Shown here: piece by piece, positions 1 to 9,230 of the stretch
Position numbering within the stretch: the first letter of the stretch is position 1
Layout of the letters: each line of letters starts with the position of its first letter
Assembly: GCA_032164245.1 (NCBI GenBank)
Contig: JAVMKO010000006.1
Coordinates: 106,886,624 to 106,950,623 of the forward strand
Direction: 5' to 3'
DNA: 64,000 nt
Source: Sternotherus odoratus
Taxonomy: Eukaryota > Chordata > Testudines > Kinosternidae
Notes under the pieces: generated by a model
Databases searched by the model: none
The model's input: only the letters and a program-made list of their open reading frames with translations
What the model was told of the DNA's origin: nothing
Position numbers and translations under genes: made by a program

Positions 1-480
1 AAACTGGCTAAAAACATTAAAAACAGGATAAAACGGGAACAAAAGGCCATTAAACAGCATAAAACTAAGGCAAAGCCTGTTTAGTAAGCACAGGGCCAAA
101 AACTGGCTAAAAACCTATGATCACAGAATAAAAAGTGAATAAAAAGCCATTAAACGATATGCTAAAATCAGGATAAAAAAGAAAATTTAGTAAGCACATG
201 ATAAAAAAAGTATTTAAACTATAGCAAAAACTAAAGCAAAGCCGATTTAGTAAACACAGGGCCAAAAACTAGCTAAAAACATTAAAAACAGGATAAAAAA
301 GTGAATAAAAAGCCATTAAACAGTGGCTTTTAGGTTAGCACCGAGAAGACTGCTTTTTAATAATACAAGTTTTGTAATGAAAATGAAGCCTTTCTTTATA
401 GTTACTTGAGAAAACACAGCCTTTTTATAGCACTTTTGCCTGTGTTATAATAACATAGGAGCCTGCAAAAGAACCACAGG
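1..480. repeat. AT-rich degenerate tandem repeat flanking the DIRS element
   Basis: Very A-rich sequence with recurring phrases such as 'gccaaaaactggctaaaaac' and 'gtgaataaaaagccattaaac'. A block near 68-118 recurs at about 235-285, which suggests a degenerate unit of roughly 165 bp. No coding potential is visible. A phrase at 327-372 ('ggttagcaccgagaagactg') recurs with few changes at 6974-7019 on the other side of the DIRS insertion, so the two flanks are related. Confidence 0.6.
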
Positions 481-664
481 TTCTTCTTCGAGTGATTGCT
501 CACATGCATTCCACTATAGGTTAGGCACGCGCTGCGGGCCTGGTTGCCGGGTAGATTTTTCCCCTAGCTGCAGACTGGGCGAGCAGGGAGCCCCCTGGAG
601 TGGCGCCACTGAGGCACTCTATAAGTACCCCTGCGACACACTCTGGCCCTCAGTTCCTTCTTCA
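481..664 (+). repeat. DIRS left inverted terminal repeat with TATA-like box
   Basis: The sequence from 'cttcttcgagtgattgctca' through 'cagttccttctt' reads as the near-perfect reverse complement of 6465-6612 plus the outer arm at 6613-6672. Only a few mismatches are seen in the core (for example ggttagg against ggtcagg). 'ctataagtacc' near 619-629 could act as a TATA-type promoter for the gag frame downstream. Confidence 0.9.
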
Positions 665-826
665 CCGCTCGCGCTGGTAGTCGGAACAGGAGTACTGCTC
701 TTGAGCGTCCTCCTTATCTCCTAGCTGTTATTTCTATTGTTCTTACTAATCGTTCTTGTTAAGTAGTTGTTAAATAGTTTATAGTGTAAATAGTTAGGTG
801 CAGGGGATTTCCCTGCCACCGGAGCC

Positions 827-3343
827 ATGTCATCCAAGGCTCCGGGATTCAAGCCATGTGCGGAGTGCGGGAAGCCCATGCCTGCGGGGGACCCACACTC
901 CAAGTGCCTTAAGTGCCTCGGGGAAGCGCACTTGGCAGACTCCTGCAAAATATGCAGGGCTTTCAAACCCAGGACCCGCAAGGACAGAGAATCCCGCCTG
1001 CGGCAGATCCTGTTAGAGGCGGCCCTCACTCCGGACTCGAGTGCGGCACCGGGCCCCGCACCCAAGCCGGCCAAAGCAAAGCCTCGGCACCGGTCGTGCT
1101 CCCCCAGCGCTAAGCGCAGAAAGGACTCGGAACCGCGCCCAGCATCGGCACCGGACCGCGTGCAGCCTCCGGCGCCGCTCACGTGCCCACGGTCGCCGCT
1201 GGGGAGCCGACCAGAGGCACAGCCGCCTGCACCCGCACCGACGACTCCGGCGCCGCAGGAGGCCCCGTCGAGTCCGGTGCCAGTGGTCTCGCCACTCAGG
1301 GTGCCGATTCCGCAGCAGCTTCCCTCCACGCCGGAGGCGTTCGCTGCTGCGAGGAGGTTGCTCGCGGAGGATACCCCTCAGCAACCTGTCCGGTCTAGGG
1401 GCAAGCCGCCCATGACCGTGACTGAGATCGCGGCTCGAAGCCCGGCTGGGCACGGACGCCGATCGATCTCGCGGCGCCGATCGAACTCCCGGTACCGGTC
1501 AGCTTCCCGGCACCGGTCGCAGTCTCGGCGCCGCACTGAGTTGAGACCATGCTCCGGGTCTCCTCATGGCCGGTCGCGCAGATCGCGCTCCGGCCGCCGG
1601 TCCGAGTCCTGGCGCCGATCAGAGTCCCGGCACTCCCGCACGGACAGACGCCGGTCGTACTCTCGGCACCGGTCGCACTCCCGGCACCGGTCCGTCAGCT
1701 GCCACAGGGGCCGCTCTGGACGCCGATCACCGAGCCGCTCGTCTTCCCGGCACCGTTCGTCGTCGCGGCACCGGTCACGCTCCACACGGCACCGATCACC
1801 TCGGCACCGTTCGTCGTCGCGACACCGCAGACATCGGCGCTCCACATCTAGGCGGCACCGCCGCTCGCCCCGGCACCGGACCTCGTCGCGGCACCGGCGA
1901 TCCGCCCGACACCGGTCGTCATCGCGGCACCGTGGATCCCGCAGGAGTGAATCCAGCAGCAGCCGCTCTTCAGGGGGCAGTCACTTCTCCCGGCACCGGT
2001 CGAGAAGCCCTCGGCGCCGGAGGCGTAGAGAGTCTGCTGGCACACAAACCCGGCATGACTCTCCGCCTAAGGCCCTCCAGTCGGCCACTACAGCGGCTCC
2101 ATGGCACTCCTCTGCCTCAGCGTCCCCTCCAGTAATGGGACCAGCCCCAGCCACCCAAAACCCGGCCTGGCCAGAATGGGTGGCATGGGAGCATGATCAG
2201 CCTGGGGAAACCCAATCTGAGCCAGGGTTCCCAGTGTGTGCGAGGGCTGCTCGACAGGACCTACCGGGGCCATCCTCGGCCAGCCAGATGTCGGCGATAC
2301 ACAGCCCCCGAGAGCCAGGTCCTTACGCCTCCCCAGTGGGGGTAGAGGCGGTGGCGGGCACCTCTTCCAATAGCCCGCCCGCCCTGGAACTCTCCAATTA
2401 CCAGCACCTCCTCCAGGCAGTTGCAAAAAATATGAATCTGCCCCTTGAGGAGGTCCAGATGGTGGATGACCCTGTCACCACCATGCTAACAAAGGGCACC
2501 CCGGCACGTGTGGCTGTGCCATTCATCAATACGATTAAAGCGCACACCACATCGGTCTGGAAGACCCCCGCCTCCATCCCCCCCACCGCCCGGGGGGTAG
2601 AGAAGCGCTACTTTGTCCCGGCCAAGGGCTATGAGTATTTGTATGTTCACCCTACGCCCTCCTCCCTGGTGGTGGAGTTGGTGAACAATAAAGAGCGCAA
2701 TGGACAGGAGGCCCAGGTACCTAAGGCCAAAGACGCCAAGAGGCTGGACCACTTTGGCAGGAAGGTTTACTCCTCCGGGGGCCTCCAACTCAGGGTGGCT
2801 AACCATCAGGCCCTAATGAGTAGGCACCATTTTGATACAGTGGAGGCCCTCAACAAATTCGAGACCGCTCTCCCCCAGGAGAGCAGACAGGAATTTAGAG
2901 CCCTTCTAACTCAGAGCAGGGATATCTCAAGGCACACCCTGCAAGCGGCCCTGGACTCAGCAGACTCAGCGGCCAGGACAATGGCCTCGGGCATAGCCCT
3001 TCGCCGGGCAGCATGGCTCTGCTCATCCAGCCTTGCCCCGGCGATGCAGTATAAAATTCAGGACCTCCCGTTTGAGGGACAGGCCCTCTTTTCGGAGGAC
3101 ACAGACATGCGGCTCCAGGCCCTCAAGGACAGAGGGGTGACCCTCAAGGGCCTGGGCATGCACACCCCGGGGCCACAAAGGCGCCCCTTCATCCCTCCGC
3201 GCCGGAAGTTCTTCCCACCCGCCCGCCAGCCACAGGACTCCTCCAGCAGGAGAAACCGCCCCTTCCGCAAGCGTCAGGGGCCTAGGCAGGGCGGGAAACA
3301 GCGGGGACCTAAGCCTCCCCAGGGGCCTAGGTCCAACTTTTGA
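827..3343 (+). CDS. DIRS ORF1, gag-like protein with SR-rich domain
   Basis: An 838-residue frame starting at an ATG in good context (ccggagccATG), the first long frame after the left terminal repeat. Residues about 11-45 are Cys/His-rich with repeated CxxC pairs (CAEC, CLKC, CKIC), which suggests a zinc-binding module. Residues about 60-200 are Pro/Ala-rich. Residues about 210-405 are a strikingly long Ser-Arg/His-Arg repeat resembling SR splicing-factor tails. A more ordinary globular region follows (about 520-770), then a basic Arg/Pro/Gln-rich tail. DIRS gag proteins are expected to package element RNA; the SR domain as an RNA or nuclear-speckle binder is inference. The frame ends 58 nt before the RT frame. 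Confidence 0.85.
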   Translation: MSSKAPGFKPCAECGKPMPAGDPHSKCLKCLGEAHLADSCKICRAFKPRTRKDRESRLRQILLEAALTPDSSAAPGPAPKPAKAKPRHRSCSPSAKRRKDSEPRPASAPDRVQPPAPLTCPRSPLGSRPEAQPPAPAPTTPAPQEAPSSPVPVVSPLRVPIPQQLPSTPEAFAAARRLLAEDTPQQPVRSRGKPPMTVTEIAARSPAGHGRRSISRRRSNSRYRSASRHRSQSRRRTELRPCSGSPHGRSRRSRSGRRSESWRRSESRHSRTDRRRSYSRHRSHSRHRSVSCHRGRSGRRSPSRSSSRHRSSSRHRSRSTRHRSPRHRSSSRHRRHRRSTSRRHRRSPRHRTSSRHRRSARHRSSSRHRGSRRSESSSSRSSGGSHFSRHRSRSPRRRRRRESAGTQTRHDSPPKALQSATTAAPWHSSASASPPVMGPAPATQNPAWPEWVAWEHDQPGETQSEPGFPVCARAARQDLPGPSSASQMSAIHSPREPGPYASPVGVEAVAGTSSNSPPALELSNYQHLLQAVAKNMNLPLEEVQMVDDPVTTMLTKGTPARVAVPFINTIKAHTTSVWKTPASIPPTARGVEKRYFVPAKGYEYLYVHPTPSSLVVELVNNKERNGQEAQVPKAKDAKRLDHFGRKVYSSGGLQLRVANHQALMSRHHFDTVEALNKFETALPQESRQEFRALLTQSRDISRHTLQAALDSADSAARTMASGIALRRAAWLCSSSLAPAMQYKIQDLPFEGQALFSEDTDMRLQALKDRGVTLKGLGMHTPGPQRRPFIPPRRKFFPPARQPQDSSSRRNRPFRKRQGPRQGGKQRGPKPPQGPRSNF

Positions 3344-3401
3344 TGGTGCGCCCGGGGGCAGCTTAATAACTACAGTCCTGGATCCTCCCTTCGGAGACCG
3401 T

Positions 3402-5261
3402 TTGTCTCACTTCCACCGTGCATGGTCGGACATCACATCAGACCAGTGGGTCCTCCGCACGGTGGAGGTGGGATACTCCCTCCAACTCTCCTCCACTCCT
3501 CCAACCCACCCACCTCCCTCGTCCCTCTTCAGGGACCCATCTCACGAGCAACTGCTTGTACAGGAGGTCAGGTCGCTCCTCGCACTGGGAGCCATCGAAC
3601 CTGTACCACAGGAGTTCAGAGGAAAGGGGTTCTACTCCCGCTACTTCCTAATCCCCAAGGCGAAAGGGGGCCTCCGGCCCATCCTGGACCTGCGCGAACT
3701 CAACACCTACATGATCAAGTTCAAGTTCCGCATGGTCACCTTGGGCACTATTATTCCCTCTCTGGATCCGGGAGATTGGTTCGCTGCCCTCGACATGAAG
3801 GATGCCTACTTCCACGTGAGCATCAAACCTTCTCACAGGCGCTACCTCCGCTTTCTAATAGCGGAAGAACATTATCAATTTGCAGTCCTGCCCTTCGGCC
3901 TGTCCACCGCGCCCAGGGTATTCACGAAGTGCATGGCAGTAGTGGCGGCGTTCCTGCGGCGCCGCGGGGTACAGGTATACCCGTACCTAGACGACTGGCT
4001 GATCCGGGGCACCTCCAGGGACCAAGTGTCAGAGCACGTGCGTCTGGTCATCAACACCTTCGACCGCCTGGGAATCCTCCTCAACGAGGGGAAGTCCACC
4101 CTGGAGCCCACCCAGAGCATAGAGTTCATTGGGGCCCTACTAGACTCCAGGGTGGCAAGGGCATCCCTGCCCCAGCCCCGGTTTCTCACCATCCAGTCGG
4201 CCATCAGACAGCTTCGCAGCTGCCCAATGACCACGGCCAGAGTCTTCCTCAGCCTGTTAGGCCACATGGCATCGTGCACCTACGTGATACAGCACGCCAG
4301 ACTGCGACTACGCCCACTGCAGTCGTGGCTCGCTGTGGCCTACCGGCCGAGAAGGGACAGTTTGGACACCCTCCTTTCTATCCCCAAAGCCACCCTATCC
4401 GCTCTGACTTGGTGGGAAGACCAGAGCAATGCGTGCCGAGGGGTCCCCTTCCTCCCCCCCAGCCCGTCCATGTCCCTAGTGACGGACGCCTCGTCGATGG
4501 GTTGGGGAGCTCACCTAGGGGATCTCAGGACACAAGGCCGCTGGTCGGAGTCAGACCTCTGCCTCCATATCAATGTCCGGGAGCTGAGGGCCGTCCGACT
4601 TGCGTGCCAAGCGTTCCGGGACACGCTACAGGGTCACTGTGTGGCGGTGCTGACGGACAACACCACAGCCCAATACTACATAAACAAGCAGGGCGGGGCC
4701 CGATCCAGTCCCCTGTGTCAAGAGGCGATTCTCCTATGGGAGTTTTGTATAGCCCACGACGTTCACCCGGTGGCCTCTTTCCTCCCCGGGATTCAGAACA
4801 CGCTGGCGGACCACCTCAGCAGGTCATTCATGTCCCACGAGTGGTCCCTTCGGCCGGATGTCATCCGACCGATCTTCCTGAGGTGGGGATTTCCCCACAT
4901 CGATCTCTTCGCCTCCAGGCAGAACAGGAAGTGCCTCCAGTTCTGCTCCTTTCGAGGCAGCTCCCGGGGATCCCTGACAGATGCCTTCCTCCTACCATGG
5001 ACGGGGCACCTGCTCTACGCGTTCCCTCCGATCCCGCTTCTCCACAAGGTGATCCTGAAGATCAGACGGGACAGGGCACAAGTCATCCTCATAGCCCCGG
5101 CCTGGCCCAGGCAATGCTGGTACGCGTCCCTCCTCCGGCTGTCCAGGGCCCCTCCCATCAGCCTCCCGCTGTGGCCCGACCTGATCTCGCAGGATCACGG
5201 TCGCCTCCTGCATCCGGACTTGCAGTCCCTCCACCTCACAGCGTGGCTACTCCATGGCTGA
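3402..5261 (+). CDS. DIRS ORF2, reverse transcriptase/RNase H with methyltransferase-like tail
   Basis: A 619-residue frame. RT motif A is seen in LDMKDAYFHV (about residue 133) and the catalytic YxDD box in YPYLDDWL (about 195), a form typical of DIRS and Ngaro RTs. RNase H acidic residues follow in VTDASSMGWG (about 360), the Glu of INVRELRA, VLTDNTTAQY (about 418) and NTLADHLSR (about 468). The last about 110 residues, beginning near DLFASRQNRK, match the region usually called the DAM-like methyltransferase domain in DIRS ORF2. I cannot see a convincing catalytic DPPY-type motif, so enzymatic activity there is doubtful. The start is the first ATG after gag. From 3422 on it overlaps the recombinase frame in another phase. 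Confidence 0.9.
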   Translation: MSHFHRAWSDITSDQWVLRTVEVGYSLQLSSTPPTHPPPSSLFRDPSHEQLLVQEVRSLLALGAIEPVPQEFRGKGFYSRYFLIPKAKGGLRPILDLRELNTYMIKFKFRMVTLGTIIPSLDPGDWFAALDMKDAYFHVSIKPSHRRYLRFLIAEEHYQFAVLPFGLSTAPRVFTKCMAVVAAFLRRRGVQVYPYLDDWLIRGTSRDQVSEHVRLVINTFDRLGILLNEGKSTLEPTQSIEFIGALLDSRVARASLPQPRFLTIQSAIRQLRSCPMTTARVFLSLLGHMASCTYVIQHARLRLRPLQSWLAVAYRPRRDSLDTLLSIPKATLSALTWWEDQSNACRGVPFLPPSPSMSLVTDASSMGWGAHLGDLRTQGRWSESDLCLHINVRELRAVRLACQAFRDTLQGHCVAVLTDNTTAQYYINKQGGARSSPLCQEAILLWEFCIAHDVHPVASFLPGIQNTLADHLSRSFMSHEWSLRPDVIRPIFLRWGFPHIDLFASRQNRKCLQFCSFRGSSRGSLTDAFLLPWTGHLLYAFPPIPLLHKVILKIRRDRAQVILIAPAWPRQCWYASLLRLSRAPPISLPLWPDLISQDHGRLLHPDLQSLHLTAWLLHG

Positions 5262-6310
5262 GAGGTCCTGAGCTCTTATGCTCGACTGAGGTACAGAATG
5301 TCCTTCTGGGAAGTAGAAAACCATCCACCAGAAGTACCTATACAGCCAAGTGGACCCGCTTTTCTGCATGGTGCAGACAACATGATGTAGTCCCAAGTGA
5401 GGCTGCTATCCCGCGCATATTGGACTACCTCTTAGGCCTTAGAAACCAGGGCCTTTCTACTTCTACTATACGCGTCCACCTCGCTGCCATATCAGCTTTT
5501 CATCCGGGCCAGGCGAACCACTCAGTCTTTTCAGATCCTGTGGTATACCGTTTCCTCAGGGGCCTGGATAAACTGTACCCGAACGTCAAGTGTCCCATTC
5601 CACCCTGGGACCTCAACCTGGTGCTCTCACGCCTTATGATGCCCCCGTTCGAGCCCCTCGCCACGTGTTCCTTACTCCACCTTTCCTGGAAGGTGGCATT
5701 CCTAGTAGCTATCACCTCGGCTCGTAGAGTGTCAGAGATCCGTGCACTGACCTCCGAGCCGCCCTACACTATCTTCCACAATGACAAGGTGCAGCTACGT
5801 CCCCACCCGGCCTTCCTGCCTAAGGTGGTCTCCCCCTTCCATGTGAACCAAGACATTTGTCTCCCAGTCTTTTATCCTAGGCCACACACCTCTGGAAGGG
5901 AACAACAATTACACACGTTGGATGTTAGGAGGGCTCTTGCTTTTTATTTAGACAGAACAAAGCAATTCAGGAAAACAACGCAACTCTTCGTGGCTGTTGC
6001 AGAGAGAATGAAGGGCCAACCAGTTTCCGCCCAAAGGCTCTCCTCCTGGATCACCTCGTGCATTCACACCTGTTATGAACTCGCGGGCAAGCCGCTTGAG
6101 AGAGTAACAGCACATTCCACGAGAGCGCAGGCGTCCTCTGCGGCCTTCCGGGAAGGAGTCCCTATCACAGACATTTGCAGGGCGGCTACCTGGTCCTCCG
6201 TCCACACCTTCGCCGCCCACTACGCCATAGTCCAGCAAACCAGGGACGATGCGGCGTTTGGGTCAGCGGTCTTACGATCAGCAATGGGTCCACCCGACCC
6301 CACCTCCTAG
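3422..6310 (+). CDS. DIRS ORF3, tyrosine recombinase (long frame overlapping RT)
   Basis: This 962-codon frame is open from inside the RT gene to the end of the element. The recognisable protein is its last third. An SAM-like core-binding region begins about residue 630 (STRSTYTAKW). The catalytic domain follows, with the first Arg in SARRVSEI (about 766), the HxxR box in HSTRA (about 898) and a candidate Tyr in AAHYAIV near the C terminus. The enzyme would recombine circular cDNA into the target. There is no ATG close to the start of the recombinase domain, so it may be made by frameshift from RT, by internal initiation or from the early ATG at 3422. The first about 610 codons are rich in Pro/Gly/His and read as an out-of-phase shadow of RT. 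Confidence 0.8.
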   Translation: MVGHHIRPVGPPHGGGGILPPTLLHSSNPPTSLVPLQGPISRATACTGGQVAPRTGSHRTCTTGVQRKGVLLPLLPNPQGERGPPAHPGPARTQHLHDQVQVPHGHLGHYYSLSGSGRLVRCPRHEGCLLPREHQTFSQALPPLSNSGRTLSICSPALRPVHRAQGIHEVHGSSGGVPAAPRGTGIPVPRRLADPGHLQGPSVRARASGHQHLRPPGNPPQRGEVHPGAHPEHRVHWGPTRLQGGKGIPAPAPVSHHPVGHQTASQLPNDHGQSLPQPVRPHGIVHLRDTARQTATTPTAVVARCGLPAEKGQFGHPPFYPQSHPIRSDLVGRPEQCVPRGPLPPPQPVHVPSDGRLVDGLGSSPRGSQDTRPLVGVRPLPPYQCPGAEGRPTCVPSVPGHATGSLCGGADGQHHSPILHKQAGRGPIQSPVSRGDSPMGVLYSPRRSPGGLFPPRDSEHAGGPPQQVIHVPRVVPSAGCHPTDLPEVGISPHRSLRLQAEQEVPPVLLLSRQLPGIPDRCLPPTMDGAPALRVPSDPASPQGDPEDQTGQGTSHPHSPGLAQAMLVRVPPPAVQGPSHQPPAVARPDLAGSRSPPASGLAVPPPHSVATPWLRGPELLCSTEVQNVLLGSRKPSTRSTYTAKWTRFSAWCRQHDVVPSEAAIPRILDYLLGLRNQGLSTSTIRVHLAAISAFHPGQANHSVFSDPVVYRFLRGLDKLYPNVKCPIPPWDLNLVLSRLMMPPFEPLATCSLLHLSWKVAFLVAITSARRVSEIRALTSEPPYTIFHNDKVQLRPHPAFLPKVVSPFHVNQDICLPVFYPRPHTSGREQQLHTLDVRRALAFYLDRTKQFRKTTQLFVAVAERMKGQPVSAQRLSSWITSCIHTCYELAGKPLERVTAHSTRAQASSAAFREGVPITDICRAATWSSVHTFAAHYAIVQQTRDDAAFGSAVLRSAMGPPDPTS

Positions 6311-6327
6311 GTATTGCTTGTAGTCAC

Positions 6328-6427
6328 CTATAGTGGAATGCATGTGAGCAATCACTCGAAGAAGAAAACAGGGTTACTTACCTGTAACTGTTGTTCTTCG
6401 AGATGTGTTGCTCACATCCATTCCAGA
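6328..6427. repeat. DIRS internal complementary region (circle junction template)
   Basis: 6328-6368 is the reverse complement of the left end (from 481). 6365-6427 is the reverse complement of the extreme right end (6613-6672). The two halves meet at the short A/T run in 'cgaagaagaaaacagggtta'. In DIRS replication models this region splints the two cDNA ends to make a circle, so the sequence records the expected circle junction. Confidence 0.88.
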
Positions 6428-6464
6428 CCCGCCCTCCTTCCCCACTGTCGGGTTAGCCGGCAAA

Positions 6465-6672
6465 GAAGGAACTGGGGGCCAGACTGTGTCGCAGGGGTAC
6501 TTATAGAGTGCCTCAGTGGCGCCACTCCAGGGGGCTCCCTGCTCGCCCAGTCTGCAGCTAGGGGAAAAATCTACCCGGCAACCAGGCCCGCAGCGCGTGC
6601 CTGACCTATAGTGGAATGGATGTGAGCAACACATCTCGAAGAACAACAGTTACAGGTAAGTAACCCTGTTTT
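6465..6672 (-). repeat. DIRS right inverted terminal repeat
   Basis: Inverted copy of the left terminal repeat, including the complementary TATA-like segment near 6500. With the upstream complementary region it forms a roughly 300-bp palindromic block: 6370-6427 pairs with 6613-6669. The right outer arm differs from the left one ('tgttgttcttcgagatgtgt' type against 'cttcttcgagtgattgctc'), as expected for DIRS termini. Confidence 0.88.
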
Positions 6673-9230
6673 TAAACCCTTACTAAGAAAAAGTTTTTTC
6701 CTATGTTTTTAGTAACAAACAGTTTATACATCCCTTATTTTGATAACCACTTTTTAACAAAGAGAGCTGAAAGCAATAAACACTTTTGTATTTAGCATAG
6801 GTGCTGTAATAAAAGGTAAGCCTGATTATAAAAGGTTTAAACTAACAGGGTTAGTAAGAACAATTTAAAGTTTTTTTCTTTCCTTCCCCCCACCCTTATA
6901 GGTTTTTTACAAAGGGGCTTTAATAAAAATTAAATTCATTAGAAACAAACCATGTTTAAAAGATTTTTCCTGGGTTTTAGGTTAGCACTAAGAAGACTGC
7001 TTTTTAATAAATACAAGTGAAAGTTATATTAAGTTTTTTAAAAGGAATAAACACTTTAAAAGACAGATTTATATGAAGACAGAGCCCTTTATTTAACATT
7101 TTTACATGGGTGTTTTAATTTTTAAAAAAAGAACATACAGAAAACACCCCAGAGTGAAAACCACAGAACCTTAGTAACAGCTAGGTTATATTTCTTTTAT
7201 TTTGTAATTCAGTGGATTAGTGAGAAGTTTATTTTCCTTCCCACTTTTTAACAAATTTACACAAAAGTTATCGTAAGCTTTTATTTTCCTAAGACTTTTA
7301 GATTTAAGTATGAATTTTTTTGTTGCATTATTAGAATGTTTTTGTTTTTAAATGTTTGCAACCCCTGTGCTGAGACACAGGTATAAGCGCCTGTGTTTGT
7401 TTTGGGTTTATTAAAATAATACAGCACAGACTGGGGCTGGAACTTCCTTACATCTTAAAAACAGATAAGACTAGTTAGGGTAATTAGTGCTCGATGAGCT
7501 ACTGTTTGCCTTAGCAAGGTTAGGGGGCACTCCTTTAGCTTGCTTGTTTTTATAGAGACTTTTTTCCTAACTTTTGAAACGCTGTTAAAAGTTTTAACAA
7601 TGGTGAGGTTGCATTAAAAGATACTTTGTGAAAGTTATAACAAGTATTTATTCCATTTACTGATTGTAAAATACAAAAACCATCGCTTTGTGACTGCAGG
7701 AAGCTTAGAGAGAGCCTGTATGAAGATAACCTTACCTTTCTTGACTATTTCCCCATACTTTTAACACTTGCTAAACATGCAGTGTTTTATTATATAAAGG
7801 TTTTTAACATTTAACAGGAAAATACAGAATTGCCTAACATAACATGAACTTTTTAAAGGACATTTCATCTGCAGTGAGGCCTATTTGAAACATTATGAAA
7901 AAGTCATATTGACTGAGCTGTAACAAAACAAGGCCCCTCGTAGGGATATTTTGAAGAAGTTTAGTGAACTAAAATGGCTTAAGATACTAGCCTGTTTTTT
8001 TTAAAAATAGTGTTTTTAAAGTGCCAAAACAACAACTGGGTAAGAATATGAAAACTGACAACTGAGGGGAGTTTACATATGTGTTTTAATAAAAAAACAA
8101 GATTGGTTTTTAAAGTTTGGATTTAGAATTGGTATGCTAATGTACAATTTTTTTTCTTTTTCTTTCTGTGTGTAAAAATGCATCTTACTTCTGTTCCATT
8201 CTATGCATCCGATGAAGTGGGCTATAGCCCACGAAAGCTGATGCTGAAATAAACTAGTTAGTCTCTTAGGTGCTACAAGTATTCCTGACTTTCTTTAAGA
8301 AAAAAATAGCGTATGTAAAAACAGCTGGTTTTTATCCACCTCCTTTTTTTTTGTTTCTGCTTCTTTTTAAATGCTATTTAAAAATCTAAACCAAGCACAA
8401 ACGAATTTTAAAAAAAGCCAGAGCCGCAGAGATCAGGCCATGGGGGTAAGAAAGCTGTCCTGAGTTTTAGGGGGGATGTTGATTTTTTTTTTTTTTTTAG
8501 TGGAAGGGTTTTGTGGGCAGCCCGTTTGTGTTGGTTGTTATGCTTTAGCATGGACAAGTGTTTATTATTTGGAAGCAGTTTTTCACTTCCCCATCCTACG
8601 GCCTATCAGAAATATTAACAAAAAACAAGCTTAAAGATACTTTGTAGCAAGGCCTGCAAAACAATAATTACAATTTTGTTGATTATTATCTTGTCTAAGC
8701 CCCTGGAGAATATATTTTGTTTTTATAAAACACTTTTATGCCAATGGTAACCCTACAGCATTCAATGATATAAACAGTGGAGAGAGACCGGAGACATTGG
8801 TGAAATTAGAGGGGCTATGATTAAGTCCTAATGCAGAGGGCCTTGGGGTGGAAAATGCAAAGGTCCAGCCGAAGCGGAAGATGGTATGATTTAAGGGGGA
8901 TATTGGGGCTGCTTTGCAGCGGTCCATAGGGACCCTATAAGCCTCATGCACAAGCGTCAGGGCTGGGTGATATGGGTCGGCCTTTGTTAGGGGAACAGGC
9001 CGCTCATACACCACTTGTTGTTTCTGACAAACTGTGCTCTCCCTGGTGGCCGCACTGACCCCTTTTCCTAATTCTTTTATTTTTCCTCCAGTTAATGAAG
9101 TCCTGCGCAGATCCGTAGATCCAAACCAGGGTCAGTTATTGATGTGAGGTTTGGGGAGGGGGGTTGCAGATTCAATAGTAAAAGTCAGGCACAGTTCTCT
9201 CTGTTCTTTACCTGACCTAACAGAACAGAA
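6673..9230. other. AT-rich non-genic stretch
   Basis: Rich in poly-A/T runs and short TTTTAA phrases, with no spliceable or recognisable coding sequence. A minus-strand 92-codon frame at 8736-9014 is the longest uninterrupted frame; I do not recognise it, and it lies in locally less AT-rich sequence. Composition changes sharply to GC-rich near 9.2-9.4 kb. Confidence 0.55.
8204..8290 (+). mobile_element. Penelope-like element 3' tail
   Basis: The 'gcatccgatgaagtgggcta ... cccacgaaagctgatgct ... ttagtctcttaggtgctaca' string is the same 3' tail that follows the GIY-YIG remnant at 30.8-31.9 kb and occurs again at 12.7 kb. Only the 3' end is present here, consistent with the strong 5' truncation of such elements. 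Confidence 0.75.

Larger units (their letters stand above)
481..6672 (+). mobile_element. Complete DIRS-type tyrosine-recombinase retrotransposon
   Basis: DIRS elements are copied by reverse transcription and inserted as circles by a tyrosine recombinase instead of a DDE integrase, so they leave no target duplication. All expected parts are visible: a left terminal repeat (481 to about 664), a gag-like frame (827-3343), an RT/RNase H frame (3402-5261), an overlapping tyrosine-recombinase frame (to 6310), an internal complementary region (about 6328-6427) and an inverted right terminal repeat (about 6465-6672). The two terminal repeats differ at only a few positions and all three long frames are uninterrupted, so the insertion looks young. 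The outer ends are set by the internal complementary region, which is the complement of the right end joined to the left end through a short T run. The exact end base is ambiguous by a few T's. Confidence 0.93.

Noticed and set aside
3422..5240. First 600 codons of the long recombinase frame as an independent protein
   Set aside because: It is the +2 shadow of the RT gene; only the part after about 5,290 shows domain motifs. It stays a question in the findings.
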